NCBI GenBank assembly: GCA_945862245.1
Contig: CAMAXN010000012.1
Coordinates: 1 to 57,983 of the forward strand
Length of the DNA: 57,983 nucleotides
DNA from: Prosthecobacter debontii
Lineage (GTDB): Bacteria; Verrucomicrobiota; Verrucomicrobiia; Verrucomicrobiales; Akkermansiaceae
Direction: 5' to 3'
In this document: piece by piece, positions 9,542-17,628 of the stretch
How positions within the stretch are numbered: position 1 is the first letter of the stretch
Layout: every line of letters starts with the position of its first letter
Notes under the pieces: model-generated
What the model saw: the letters and a program-made list of their open reading frames with translations, nothing else
Database searches by the model: none
Told to the model about the DNA's origin: nothing
Made by a program: the position numbers and the translations under genes

Positions 9542-9990
9542 AAGGAAATCAGAACGCCCCCGCGCATGTCGGCCTCCCGGTTCTTTCGGTTGGGGTAATG
9601 GCGCTGGCCTTAGCAGCAGGATTGAGTTTCCTCGGGCTAATAGAAAAACTCGACGGCTTGCTGGAAAGCCTTTTTTTACTGAAAGGTTTAGCTCCGCCTT
9701 CGATTTCACTCGGCCAATTTGAGTTATGGAGTGGCTCCGCCTTGCTTGCGTTTCTCCTCCCCGCCGTCATACTGAATATCCCCAGCCTATGGCGTAGGCT
9801 AGTGTTATGGGGCTTCACTTTTGCGCTCACTCTCGCATGGGGGCCGGTGATGTTGCTGGCAGCCCACAAGCCAGAGATCGGGGTGGCGCTGGTCGCCGTC
9901 CTATGGTCGGGTTTCTGCACCATCTTCTATACTACTAACCACGTCCTACCCGTGGATAAAGCACCCTCAAAAAACCATGGCGCGAGCTGA
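9538..9990 (+). CDS. Unknown integral membrane protein
   Basis: A 150-residue protein of unrecognised family. Three to four hydrophobic segments are visible: residues about 13-34, 60-80 (ALLAFLLPAVILNI), 88-106 (LWGFTFALTLAWGPVMLLAA) and 112-128 (IGVALVAVLWSGFCTIF). The gene overlaps bcp by 4 bp upstream and recR by 14 bp downstream, which supports real translation and an operon bcp-orf-recR. No catalytic motif was seen. The C-terminus VLPVDKAPSKNHGAS is hydrophilic. Confidence 0.7.
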   Translation: MKGNQNAPAHVGLPVLSVGVMALALAAGLSFLGLIEKLDGLLESLFLLKGLAPPSISLGQFELWSGSALLAFLLPAVILNIPSLWRRLVLWGFTFALTLAWGPVMLLAAHKPEIGVALVAVLWSGFCTIFYTTNHVLPVDKAPSKNHGAS

Positions 9991-10582
9991 TTTCCCCACC
10001 CCTGTCCGCACCCTAATCGACGAACTGAAACGCTTGCCCGGCATCGGCCCGCGCAGCGCCGAGCGCATGGCCGTGTGGCTTCTACAAAAACGAAACGCAG
10101 AGCCAAAAGTACTCGCCGAAGCGCTGGTGAAGGCGGACGAGGAAATTATCGCATGCCCCACCTGCGGGTTCTTCGCCACCCGCGAAAGCTGCGATATCTG
10201 CGACGACCCGAAGCGCGACAACTCCATTCTCTGCGTCGTCGAGCAGGCAACCGATGTGATCCCGCTCGAAAGATCGGGCGCGTTTAAAGGCCGTTACCAT
10301 TGCCTCGGTGGGAAACTCTCGCCGCTCGACCGTGTTTCTCCTGAAGACCTCAACATCCCCGCCCTGATGCAGCGCGTGGAAAACGGCGGCGGTATGGAGA
10401 TCATCCTCGCACTCGGCGCGGATGTGGAGGGCGAGGCGACATCGAACTACCTCGCCGAAATGATGAGGGGGAAACCCGTCAAACTCACCCGCATCGCGCA
10501 AGGCCTCCCAGCCGGTGGCGGCCTCGAGCACGCCGATGAACTCACGCTAATCCGCGCCCTGCAGGGACGGCGGGATTTCTGA
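9977..10582 (+). CDS. recR: Recombination protein RecR
   Basis: A 201-residue protein of normal RecR length. It has the helix-hairpin-helix near the N-terminus (LIDELKRLPGIGPRSAERMAVWLL), the C4 zinc finger CPTCGFFATRESCDICDDPKRD at about residues 57-78, a Toprim domain (ILCVVEQATDVIPLE; LALGADVEGEATSNYLAE) and the RecR end KLTRIAQGLPAGGGLEHADELTL. It acts with RecF/RecO in RecA loading at gaps. The start ATG lies inside the upstream membrane-protein gene. Confidence 0.96.
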   Translation: MARADFPTPVRTLIDELKRLPGIGPRSAERMAVWLLQKRNAEPKVLAEALVKADEEIIACPTCGFFATRESCDICDDPKRDNSILCVVEQATDVIPLERSGAFKGRYHCLGGKLSPLDRVSPEDLNIPALMQRVENGGGMEIILALGADVEGEATSNYLAEMMRGKPVKLTRIAQGLPAGGGLEHADELTLIRALQGRRDF

Positions 10583-11004
10583 GTTAGCAACCCTCACTGC
10601 ACCCGCCGACAGAAATCGCTTTTGATCATTCCAACCCAGCCTGCCCTTTGGTCAGATTGACTTTTTAGTTGCATGAGCTGCTGATCGGGGAGCACACGCG
10701 CCTGTTCAAAACCACCTCTGACCGACCAGCCCCTTCAACAATAAATGAAAGAGATTACGGGCAGCAGTAAGGAGACCACTGCACCCTCAATGCGGCGAAA
10801 TAAGACCGAGGAATGATGTTGTTGTTTCCCTCGCCGATGGGATAGTGGTCGCGTTCGCAACTGACCGCGACCAATCGTCAGGATACGATCTAAACCGCAC
10901 CATGAAAGAAGCAGCTTCGGTCGTTGAATACCCTAGCTGCCGACTGATCACCATTCAAGTGGGGCCATCGAATATAAAAAAACCTAGGAAGCGCTGGAGA
11001 AGCT
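10583..11004. other. Intergenic region, 422 bp
   Basis: No convincing gene. A 61-codon plus-strand frame from 10845 and a 23-codon one from 10744 lack family features and have no strong ribosome site. The stretch ends in GGAG (10996-10999), five bases before the GTG of the MenH-like gene. It presumably carries the promoter of that gene; no confident -35/-10 was picked. Confidence 0.4.
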
Positions 11005-11799
11005 GTGATCCATACCACCAAGCAAACTGACGAACGTCTCCAAGCCGCTGCTAAGGTCAGGGATGAGAGCCTTGCGCCAGTGGAATGCTGGTGTCTGCAT
11101 GGAGCAGTCGGTGTAGTTTCAGACTGGCAAGAGTTAGCGCAGTCGCTCGCCTTGAAGGGAATTTCCACCCGCGCCGTCGATCTCTGGCGGTTCTTGGAAT
11201 GCGAGGGCGTGACGATGCCGGAATTCGGCAAGCGGCTCAACGCCGAAGCATCCGGAGAGATCCCCAGAGCGGCGCGGCGCATCTTGATAGGCTACTCGAT
11301 GGGCGGACGGCTCGCCTTGCACGCTTTGTTAGAAGGCGGTCCGTGGGATGCCGCGGTGATCATTTCCGCGAACCCGGGCATCCGCGATCCCAACGAAGCG
11401 GCGCAGCGGCGTGTGGCGGACACCGTTTGGGCCACGCAGGCGCTGACCTTGCCATGGTACGATTTTCTCGAAAAATGGAACGCCCAGCCCCTCCTCGGCG
11501 GCGCGATGCGCGACAGCCGCAAGGATGGAAAGCTGATACAACGCCGCCGTGAAATCGCGCGGAGCTTCGTCGATTGGTCAGTGGGCAAACAGCAAGCTCT
11601 GTGGGACAGGCTGCCGGAAATCAAGATCCCCACACTTTGGATCGCCGGGGAAAACGATGTGAAATTTCGCGCGATCGCGGAGGAAGTAGTGGGGCTTTCG
11701 GATCAATTCTCTCTGGCCATCGCACCCAATGTGGGGCACCGAGTGCCGTGGGAGAGCGGTGGCTGGCTGGCGGAAAGGATTGCGGGGTTTGTAGCGTGA
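11005..11799 (+). CDS. Alpha/beta hydrolase, MenH-like
   Basis: A 264-residue alpha/beta hydrolase. The oxyanion region is CLHGAVGVVSDW, and the nucleophile elbow GYSMGGRLALHAL places Ser in the exact MenH-type context. An acid lies in WIAGENDVKF and the catalytic His in APNVGHRVPWESG. MenH forms SHCHC in menaquinone synthesis, but no other men gene is near, so the specific assignment is tentative. GTG at 11005 is chosen because GGAG lies five bases upstream and no ATG precedes the domain. It is convergent with lpdA across a palindromic repeat block. Confidence 0.75.
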   Translation: MIHTTKQTDERLQAAAKVRDESLAPVECWCLHGAVGVVSDWQELAQSLALKGISTRAVDLWRFLECEGVTMPEFGKRLNAEASGEIPRAARRILIGYSMGGRLALHALLEGGPWDAAVIISANPGIRDPNEAAQRRVADTVWATQALTLPWYDFLEKWNAQPLLGGAMRDSRKDGKLIQRRREIARSFVDWSVGKQQALWDRLPEIKIPTLWIAGENDVKFRAIAEEVVGLSDQFSLAIAPNVGHRVPWESGGWLAERIAGFVA

Positions 11800-11818
11800 T
11801 TTGTTGTAGCTTTGGACT

Positions 11819-11836
11819 GCGGAAGCCTGCTGCCGC
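11819..11836. repeat. REP-like hairpin
   Basis: GCGGAAGC, a CT loop, then GCTGCCGC: an 8-bp stem with one mismatch, just after the MenH-like gene. The surrounding wording (TTTGGACTGCGG ... TGCCGCTTTCC) resembles palindromic elements I recall from other Verrucomicrobia; this is memory, not a search. Confidence 0.5.
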
Positions 11837-12106
11837 TTTCCGCGAGACAGCCTGCTGTCAGCGGCGGAGGACTGGGAGTAAACAAGCTTAGCCGTTCCAA
11901 TGCCGTCCGGCTCGCAGCAGGGCTGCATGGCCGAAAGCTACAGCGGGCTGTAGCAGTCCATGGCTGCCGCTTTCCGCGAGACAGCTTGCTGCCAGCGGCG
12001 GAGGACTGGGAGTAAAAAGCCTAGCCGTTCCAATGCCGTCCGGCTCGCAGCAGGGCTGCATGGCCGAAAGCTACAGCGGGCTGTAGCAGTCCATGGCTGC
12101 CGCTTT
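11829..12106. repeat. Tandem repeat, two copies of 133-134 bp plus a partial third
   Basis: Copy 1 is 11829-11962, copy 2 is 11963-12095, and 12096-12106 restarts the unit before lpdA. The copies differ at only a few positions. Each holds a perfect hairpin GCTACAG-CGGG-CTGTAGC (11937-11954; 12070-12087) and near-palindromes around GCCGCTTTCCGCG and CAGCGGCGG. The block fills the gap between two convergent genes, so it may act as a bidirectional terminator or be a REP/MITE-like mobile unit. Confidence 0.85.
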
Positions 12107-13487
12107 AGAAATGAATCGCGTGGCCTTCCGCCGCGAGGGTGGCCTCGTGGATGACCTCCGACATGGTCGGGTGGGCGTGGATGGTGGCGTGAATCTCGTC
12201 GATGGTGAGTTCCTGATCGAGGGCGAGTCCCATCTCGGCAATGAGTTCGGTGGCGTTGTCGCCGATGATATGTGCGCCGAGCAGTTCGCCGTGTTTTTTG
12301 CCGTAGAGCAGTTTTGCGAAGCCATCCGTCTCACCGGCGGCGACCGCTTTTCCGATGGCGACGAAGGGGATTTTTCCGACGACGTAATCCACGCCCTCTT
12401 CCTTGAGCGCGCGCTCGGTTTTTCCGACTGAGGCGACCTGCGGATGGCAGTAGGTGCAGCCGGGGAAATTCGTGACCATGCGCGGCTTGTGACCATCGAC
12501 ATAAAGGCCATCGACGCACTGGAAAGCCTCGAAGGAAGCGACGTGCGCCAGCCATGGCGGGCCGTTGATATCGCCGATGGCGTAAACGCCGGGGAGGTTC
12601 GTTTCGTAACGATCCCCGATCTTGATGTAGCCACGGTCGGTGAGCTCTGGCTGGAGTCCGCCGGGAAGCACCGGCTGAATACCGATCGCTACAAGGCAGA
12701 CATCGGCGGAGATCGTTCCGTTTTCCTTCGGTCCCTCGACGGTGATTTCGACGCGGTCGCCGAGATCCTTGGTGGCGGTGACCTTGGTGTTCACGAGGCA
12801 GCGGATGCCTTGCTTGGTGAGGGATTTTTCCAACGCCTCACCGACCTCCGTGTCCTCTACAGGCAGTATGTTCGGCAGCATTTCCACGATCGTTACCTTG
12901 GTGCCAAAAGCATTGTAGATGTAGGCGAATTCGACGCCGATCGCACCCGCACCGATGATGATCATTTCCTTTGGTTGCTCGGCGAGCACCATCGCTTCTT
13001 TCGATCCGATCACGGATTTTCCGTTGAATGGCAGCGGCGGCAGCGGGCGGGATTTGCAGCCCGTCGCGATGATGATCGCCTTGCCTTCGAGCGTTTGCGT
13101 GGTGCCATCGGCCGCTTTCACGCCGACTTTTCCTTCCGCCTCGATGGAGCCGAAGCCGCGGATGTAATCGACCTTGTTTTTCTTGAAAAGGAACTCGATG
13201 CCACCGGCGAGACGATCCGAAACCTTGCGCGAGCGCCCGACCACCGTGCTCCAATCGTAGGAAAGCCCTTGGATGGAGATTCCCATCTCGCCCGCTTTGT
13301 GCATGAGCGTCTGATAGAGCTCGGCGTTTTTCAAAAGAGCCTTCGTGGGTATGCAACCCCAGTTCAGGCAAGTGCCGCCGGCGCGATCTGCCTCAACGCA
13401 GGCCACTTTTTTGCCGTGCTGAGCCGCGCGGATTGCTGCAACATAACCGGCCGGGCCGCCGCCAATGACAATGAGATCGTAGGACAT
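12105..13487 (-). CDS. lpdA: Dihydrolipoyl dehydrogenase (E3)
   Basis: A 460-residue flavoprotein disulfide reductase. It has the FAD-binding VIGGGPAGYVAAIRAAQ at the N-terminus, redox-active Cys pair in GGTCLNWGCIPTKALL, NAD-binding IIGAGAIGVEFAYIYNAFG, FAD motif GVYAIGDINGPPWLAHVAS and the C-terminal catalytic HAHPTMSE. It reoxidises lipoamide of 2-oxoacid dehydrogenase complexes. It is the last gene of a minus-strand series pdhA-pdhB-TM2-lpdA. Its stop is only a few bases from the tandem repeat block. Confidence 0.96.
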   Translation of the reverse strand: MSYDLIVIGGGPAGYVAAIRAAQHGKKVACVEADRAGGTCLNWGCIPTKALLKNAELYQTLMHKAGEMGISIQGLSYDWSTVVGRSRKVSDRLAGGIEFLFKKNKVDYIRGFGSIEAEGKVGVKAADGTTQTLEGKAIIIATGCKSRPLPPLPFNGKSVIGSKEAMVLAEQPKEMIIIGAGAIGVEFAYIYNAFGTKVTIVEMLPNILPVEDTEVGEALEKSLTKQGIRCLVNTKVTATKDLGDRVEITVEGPKENGTISADVCLVAIGIQPVLPGGLQPELTDRGYIKIGDRYETNLPGVYAIGDINGPPWLAHVASFEAFQCVDGLYVDGHKPRMVTNFPGCTYCHPQVASVGKTERALKEEGVDYVVGKIPFVAIGKAVAAGETDGFAKLLYGKKHGELLGAHIIGDNATELIAEMGLALDQELTIDEIHATIHAHPTMSEVIHEATLAAEGHAIHF

Positions 13488-13566
13488 GATATTTCTTGGA
13501 AAAGGGATTCGCGGCGAGCGTGGTTCGCGGCGCTGGGATTGTCAAAGGGGGATGAGAGAAAATCGC

Positions 13567-13764
13567 TCAGGCTTGATTGCGCCCGTTGATCTGGCCGTTG
13601 AGCGTGCAGAAATCGTAGAGCCAGCCGATGCCGAGTAGGCCGAGGGTGAAAAACCAGATCGCTCCCGTGATGGGTTTCCCGAAGTAGAAACGGTGGGCGC
13701 CGGTGAATCCGAAGATCCAAAGGAGGTAGCCGATCGTCTTCGAATGGGTGGGAACGGTGGACAT
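13567..13764 (-). CDS. Small TM2-domain membrane protein
   Basis: A 65-residue TM2 protein: KTIGYLLWIFGFTGAHRFYFGKP is the classic TM2 opening, followed by a second hydrophobic segment (TGAIWFFTLGLLGIGWLYDF) and the usual short polar tail. ATG at 13764 is preferred over a longer frame starting inside pdhB. No clear ribosome site precedes it, so coupling to pdhB (stop at 13779-13781) may drive translation. TM2 proteins have no settled function. The placement inside a pyruvate dehydrogenase gene series may be incidental. Confidence 0.8.
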   Translation of the reverse strand: MSTVPTHSKTIGYLLWIFGFTGAHRFYFGKPITGAIWFFTLGLLGIGWLYDFCTLNGQINGRNQA

Positions 13765-13778
13765 GGAGGCGCCGTAAA

Positions 13779-14762
13779 TCAAATCATCGAAAGCACCTTC
13801 TCCACGATCCGCTTGGGGTTCGGGAGTTGGTCGTTTTCGACGTGCGGGGAGTAGATTGCGGGGGCGTCGATGGTGCAGACGCGTTTGATCGGACCGTCGA
13901 GTTCATCGAAGGCGTGCTCTTGGATGAGGTGGGAGACCATCGCGGAAACACCGCCGAAGGGTTTCGATTCATCAACTAGGACAACCCGGTGGGTCTTGGC
14001 GACGGTGGCGAGGATCGCGTCCACATCGAGCGGACGGATTGAGCGGAGGTCGAGGATTTCGGCGCTGATACCATGCTCGTTCTGGAGAGTTTCGGCGGCT
14101 TCAAGGCAATGGATCACGGAACGACCGTGGGCGATGAGAGAGATGTCGGAGCCCTCGCGTTTCACCTCGGCTTTTCCGAGAGGGATGACGAAATCACCGT
14201 CCGCCGGATCGGGCACTTCGCCGGTCATGCCGTAGAGAAGAGTGTTCTCCATGAAATAGACTGGGTCGTTGTCGCGGATGGCGGTTTTGATGAGGCCTTT
14301 CGCGTCGGCGGGGGTGGCGGGAGCGCAGACTTTCAGGCCGGGGAAGGCGGCGAAGAGGCCTTCGGGGATGTGGGAGTGTGTGGCGCCGACGTTGGTGCCG
14401 CCGTTGGCCGGGCCGCGGACGACGATGGGGCAGCTGCATAGGCCGCCGGACATGTAGCGCACGCAGGCAGCGTTGTTAACGAGTTGGTCGAAGGCGACGG
14501 AGTGAAACGACCAGAACATCAGCTCCATCACCGGGCGCACGCCGAGCATGGAAGCGCCAATGCCCATGCCAATGAAGCCGGCCTCGGAGATCGGCGTATC
14601 AATAATGCGTTTGTCGCCCCATTTTTCCCAAAGACCTTGGGTGACTTTGTAGGCGCCGTTGTATTGAGCGACTTCTTCGCCCATGATGACAACGTTGGGA
14701 TCGCGGGCGAGTTCCTCATCGAGGCCTTCGCGAATGGCTTCACGGTAGGTTAAGGTGCGCAT
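13779..14762 (-). CDS. pdhB: Pyruvate dehydrogenase E1 component, beta subunit
   Basis: A 327-residue transketolase-family protein. It starts MRTLTYREAIREGLDEEL and has MGEEVAQYNGAYKVTQGL, the conserved Glu region DTPISEAGFIGMGIGASM, GPANGGTNVGATHSHIPEGLFAAFPGLKV and ILDLRSIRPLDVDAI. It forms the heterotetrameric thiamine-diphosphate enzyme with PdhA, encoded 35 bp upstream. It decarboxylates pyruvate and acetylates the E2 lipoyl domain. E2 is not in the window. Confidence 0.95.
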   Translation of the reverse strand: MRTLTYREAIREGLDEELARDPNVVIMGEEVAQYNGAYKVTQGLWEKWGDKRIIDTPISEAGFIGMGIGASMLGVRPVMELMFWSFHSVAFDQLVNNAACVRYMSGGLCSCPIVVRGPANGGTNVGATHSHIPEGLFAAFPGLKVCAPATPADAKGLIKTAIRDNDPVYFMENTLLYGMTGEVPDPADGDFVIPLGKAEVKREGSDISLIAHGRSVIHCLEAAETLQNEHGISAEILDLRSIRPLDVDAILATVAKTHRVVLVDESKPFGGVSAMVSHLIQEHAFDELDGPIKRVCTIDAPAIYSPHVENDQLPNPKRIVEKVLSMI

Positions 14763-14797
14763 GTTGGGAAAGGGATTGGAAGTTGGAAATCTGGGGA

Positions 14798-15859
14798 TCA
14801 GGCGAAGAAGTGATGGCCGATTTTCGATGCCTCGGTGTTGTTATCGGTTTCCCAATACACATCAGTGGAGATATCGGCGATGCTTGGAGGCGGCGAATCC
14901 TCGGCGAATTTCACGGCTTCGGCAGTCTCGACGTTGGCGGCTTTGGTGATCTCATCGTGGATCGCATCGGTGAGGATTCCTTCTTTGGTGAGCTTGCGGC
15001 GGAAGACGGCGAGAGGATCGTGGTTCTTCTTATAATCCTCAATTTCCTCGGGGGTGCGGTATTTCGTGGCATTGGCGTCCGCGACAGAGTGGCCGTAGTA
15101 GCGGTAGGTTTCGATCTCGAGGACAGTAGGCTTGTTTTGCTTGCGCGCACGTTCCAGCGCGATTTGTGTTTTTGCGCGGACTTCGTAGATATCGGAGCCG
15201 TTGATCACGTCCCACTCGATTTCGTAACTTTCGGCACGCTGGGCGAGGCAACCGGTGTAGGAGGAGGAGCGCTTTTGTGATGTGCCCATCGAGTAACCGT
15301 TGTTTTCGATCACATAGATGACAGGAATTTCGAAAAGGGAAGCGATGTTGAGGGATTCATGGAACGCGCCTTGGTTGACCGCACCATCGCCGAGAAAGCA
15401 GAGGCAGGAGCCTTCCTTGCCTAGATATTTCACCCCGTAGGCGAGGCCAAGACCGAGCGGTGTTTGACCGGCGACGATGCCGTGGCCACCCCAGTAATTT
15501 TTGTCTGGGGCGAAGAAGTGCATCGATCCGCCTTTTCCTTTTGAGCAGCCAGTCGCTTTTCCGAAAAGCTCAGCCATGCATTCCTTCATGTTCATGCCAG
15601 AGGCGAGTGCGTGGGCGTGGCAGCGGTAGGCGGTGATATTGTGGTCGTTCTCACCGCAGAGCGAGAGGGTTCCCACGGCGACCGATTCTTGTCCGATGTA
15701 GAGATGCAAGAAGCCGCCCATGCGGCCGGGCTTCTGGTAATTAGCGAGAGCGACCTGCTCAAAGCGCCGGATCCGCACCATTTGAGAGTAGAGTCTGATT
15801 TTTTGCTCGGCGGAGAGCGACTGGTTGATCGGCGAGGAGGCGAAATCGAGATCGGACAT
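14798..15859 (-). CDS. pdhA: Pyruvate dehydrogenase E1 component, alpha subunit
   Basis: A 353-residue E1 alpha. Thiamine-diphosphate binding is shown by GDGAVNQGAFHESLNIASL ending in VIENNGYSMGT (GDG-x-NN motif). The phosphorylation-loop-like region YRYYGHSVADANATKYRT and the N-terminal YSQMVRIRRFEQVALANYQ are typical. GCSKGKGGSMHFF also fits. It is the first gene of pdhA-pdhB-TM2-lpdA on the minus strand, divergent in function from the DUF6580 gene upstream by 62 bp. The protein gives the cell a Gram-negative/chloroplast-type split E1. Confidence 0.95.
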   Translation of the reverse strand: MSDLDFASSPINQSLSAEQKIRLYSQMVRIRRFEQVALANYQKPGRMGGFLHLYIGQESVAVGTLSLCGENDHNITAYRCHAHALASGMNMKECMAELFGKATGCSKGKGGSMHFFAPDKNYWGGHGIVAGQTPLGLGLAYGVKYLGKEGSCLCFLGDGAVNQGAFHESLNIASLFEIPVIYVIENNGYSMGTSQKRSSSYTGCLAQRAESYEIEWDVINGSDIYEVRAKTQIALERARKQNKPTVLEIETYRYYGHSVADANATKYRTPEEIEDYKKNHDPLAVFRRKLTKEGILTDAIHDEITKAANVETAEAVKFAEDSPPPSIADISTDVYWETDNNTEASKIGHHFFA

Positions 15860-15921
15860 AGTGGGCGGGGATACTAAGAAACCGGGGCTTGGTTAGGAGG
15901 AGAGAGCGGTGGCGGCAAGTT

Positions 15922-16497
15922 TTATCTGGCAGCGGCAGGCCGGACTTGGAGCGAGAAGCGCGGAAGGGCGAGGCGGGCAGAGACGAAAATAGCGGTGAAG
16001 AGCATGTTCGCACAAGCCATGTTGCGTAGGAAGACCCATGACGGGATTGTGCTGCCAACCGGCCCTGTCCAGAGAGACTGCCAGAGGCCTTCGGCGGTTT
16101 TAGGGTAGAGCGGGCTGCCGATCCATGCGGCTCCATTGGTGATTGCATGAAAGGCGAGGGCAGCGGCGAGGGAACCGCCAATCAGTAAGGCGAAGCCCGC
16201 CTCGGAAAACCTTTTCCCGATAAAAAACGTAACCGCAAATGCCATGCCGGTGACTATGATTAACGAAGGTGATAGAAACGCGAAGTTCCCGGAAAAGATC
16301 GCTGGGGCGGGAAAGGTCAGCACCCATGCGGCGAATGGGATCGCCCAACCGCGCCAGCCCCGCGCCATTAATGCGCCGCAAAAAAACAGGGCGGCAAGCG
16401 GTTGAAAATTGGGCAGCGTTTCCGGCAAAGCGCTACCGACGATACGGAAGGCGATGAGGAGCAGTATAATCAACGCCGTGGGTAGGATGCGGTTCAT
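15922..16497 (-). CDS. DUF6580-like membrane protein
   Basis: A 191-residue protein with about five membrane segments. It starts MNRILPTALIILLLIAFRIVG and contains LPNFQPLAALFFCGALMARGWRGWAIPFAAW, a pattern I recognise from DUF6580 proteins of Verrucomicrobia. WIGSPLYPKTAEGLWQSLW and an NTG/NGA turn in the middle also fit. The family is of unknown function and resembles small ECF-type substrate-binding membrane proteins in layout, though that is inference. The gene sits between ftsY and pdhA on the same strand. Confidence 0.7.
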   Translation of the reverse strand: MNRILPTALIILLLIAFRIVGSALPETLPNFQPLAALFFCGALMARGWRGWAIPFAAWVLTFPAPAIFSGNFAFLSPSLIIVTGMAFAVTFFIGKRFSEAGFALLIGGSLAAALAFHAITNGAAWIGSPLYPKTAEGLWQSLWTGPVGSTIPSWVFLRNMACANMLFTAIFVSARLALPRFSLQVRPAAAR

Positions 16498-16665
16498 GCG
16501 AGGAAACTATCCGCACTTTCCAGCCTGCGGCGAGGCGAAATTTCGACTTGGGGCAAGACACCGCTGTTGGAATGTTCACCTTGATCGCCAGTTCGCTTTT
16601 TTTCTGATCGGCGAGGCGCGGGCCGCGCTGCTTGGCGATGAGCTTTTAGCGCGCGCAATGACGGC

Positions 16666-17517
16666 TCAAAGCACTTCCGAAACAAAGCGCTCCTTTTCGA
16701 AAATCGAGAATGCTTCCGGCTCCTCACCGGTTCCGATGAAGCGGGGGGCGATGCCGAGCTGATCGAAGATCGTGAAGGCGATACCGCCTTTGCCGGAGCC
16801 GTCTAGCTTGGTGATGATGAGACCATCGAGCGGGCTGGCTTTGTGAAACTCCTTAGCTTGGTTCAACGCGTTTGAGCCAGTGGAGGCATCCACAACGAGC
16901 AGGGTGAGGTGCCGGGCACTTGGATCTTGTTTCGCAATGGTGCGACTGATTTTTCCAAGCTCCTCCATGAGGTTGTGGCGTGTGTGGATACGCCCGGCGG
17001 TGTCGCAAATCAGGAAATCGGATTTCGCTTCGGTCGCGCGCTGGTAGGCATTGAAGCAGACGGAGGAGGGATCGGAGTTGGTCTTACCGGTGACGACGGG
17101 GATGTCGAGCCTCTCGCCCCAGCGTTGGAGTTGCTCGACGGCGGCGGCGCGAAAGGTGTCGGCGGCGGCGAGCATTACAGAGTGGCCGCGCTGTTTCAAC
17201 CAAAGGCCGAGTTTGGCAGACGAGGTGGTTTTGCCGGTGCCGTTCACGCCAACTACTAGAATAACCGTAGGTTTTCCGTCGGACTGCGGAGCGGGAGCCT
17301 GGAAATCCTCCGGAAGAATTTTTGCAAGGCGTTTTCTGGTAACCTCCACGACGTCGTTGGCGGTGACCTCGCGACCGAGATCATAAAGTTCATCAACGAT
17401 TCCGGTGCTGAGTTTTACACCGAGGTCGGCGGCGATCAGGTTCGCTTCAAGTTCGTCCCAATCGACCTCCGCTTGGTCGGTGATCTGGTTGAACAGCTTT
17501 TTGAAGAACCCGGCCAT
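16666..17517 (-). CDS. ftsY: Signal recognition particle receptor FtsY
   Basis: A 283-residue SRP GTPase with an NG domain only; the acidic A domain of E. coli FtsY is missing. Motifs: GVNGTGKTTSSAKLG (G1), DTFRAAAVEQLQRW, DTAGRIHTRHNLMEELGK (G3), TKLDGSGKGGIAF (G4) and GTGEEPEAFSIFEKERFV at the end. ATG at 17517 starts MAGFFKKLFN, an amphipathic membrane-targeting start, and is preferred over the frame from 17556. It docks ribosome-SRP complexes at the membrane. Confidence 0.95.
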   Translation of the reverse strand: MAGFFKKLFNQITDQAEVDWDELEANLIAADLGVKLSTGIVDELYDLGREVTANDVVEVTRKRLAKILPEDFQAPAPQSDGKPTVILVVGVNGTGKTTSSAKLGLWLKQRGHSVMLAAADTFRAAAVEQLQRWGERLDIPVVTGKTNSDPSSVCFNAYQRATEAKSDFLICDTAGRIHTRHNLMEELGKISRTIAKQDPSARHLTLLVVDASTGSNALNQAKEFHKASPLDGLIITKLDGSGKGGIAFTIFDQLGIAPRFIGTGEEPEAFSIFEKERFVSEVL

Positions 17518-17628
17518 GGATGTGCGGTAGGCTAGCCCGCAGAGCCAAGTCGTCAAGGATAGGTCATATAGACCCTGTACGACCTATTGAGTATTGCCCG
17601 CTTCCCAGTAATTCTACAAACTACGTCT

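Noticed and set aside
10845..11030. A 61-codon plus-strand ORF before the MenH-like gene
   Set aside because: No family pattern, no ribosome site, and it overlaps the better-supported GTG start at 11005.
12444..13589. A 381-codon plus-strand frame across lpdA
   Set aside because: Antisense shadow; no recognisable features.
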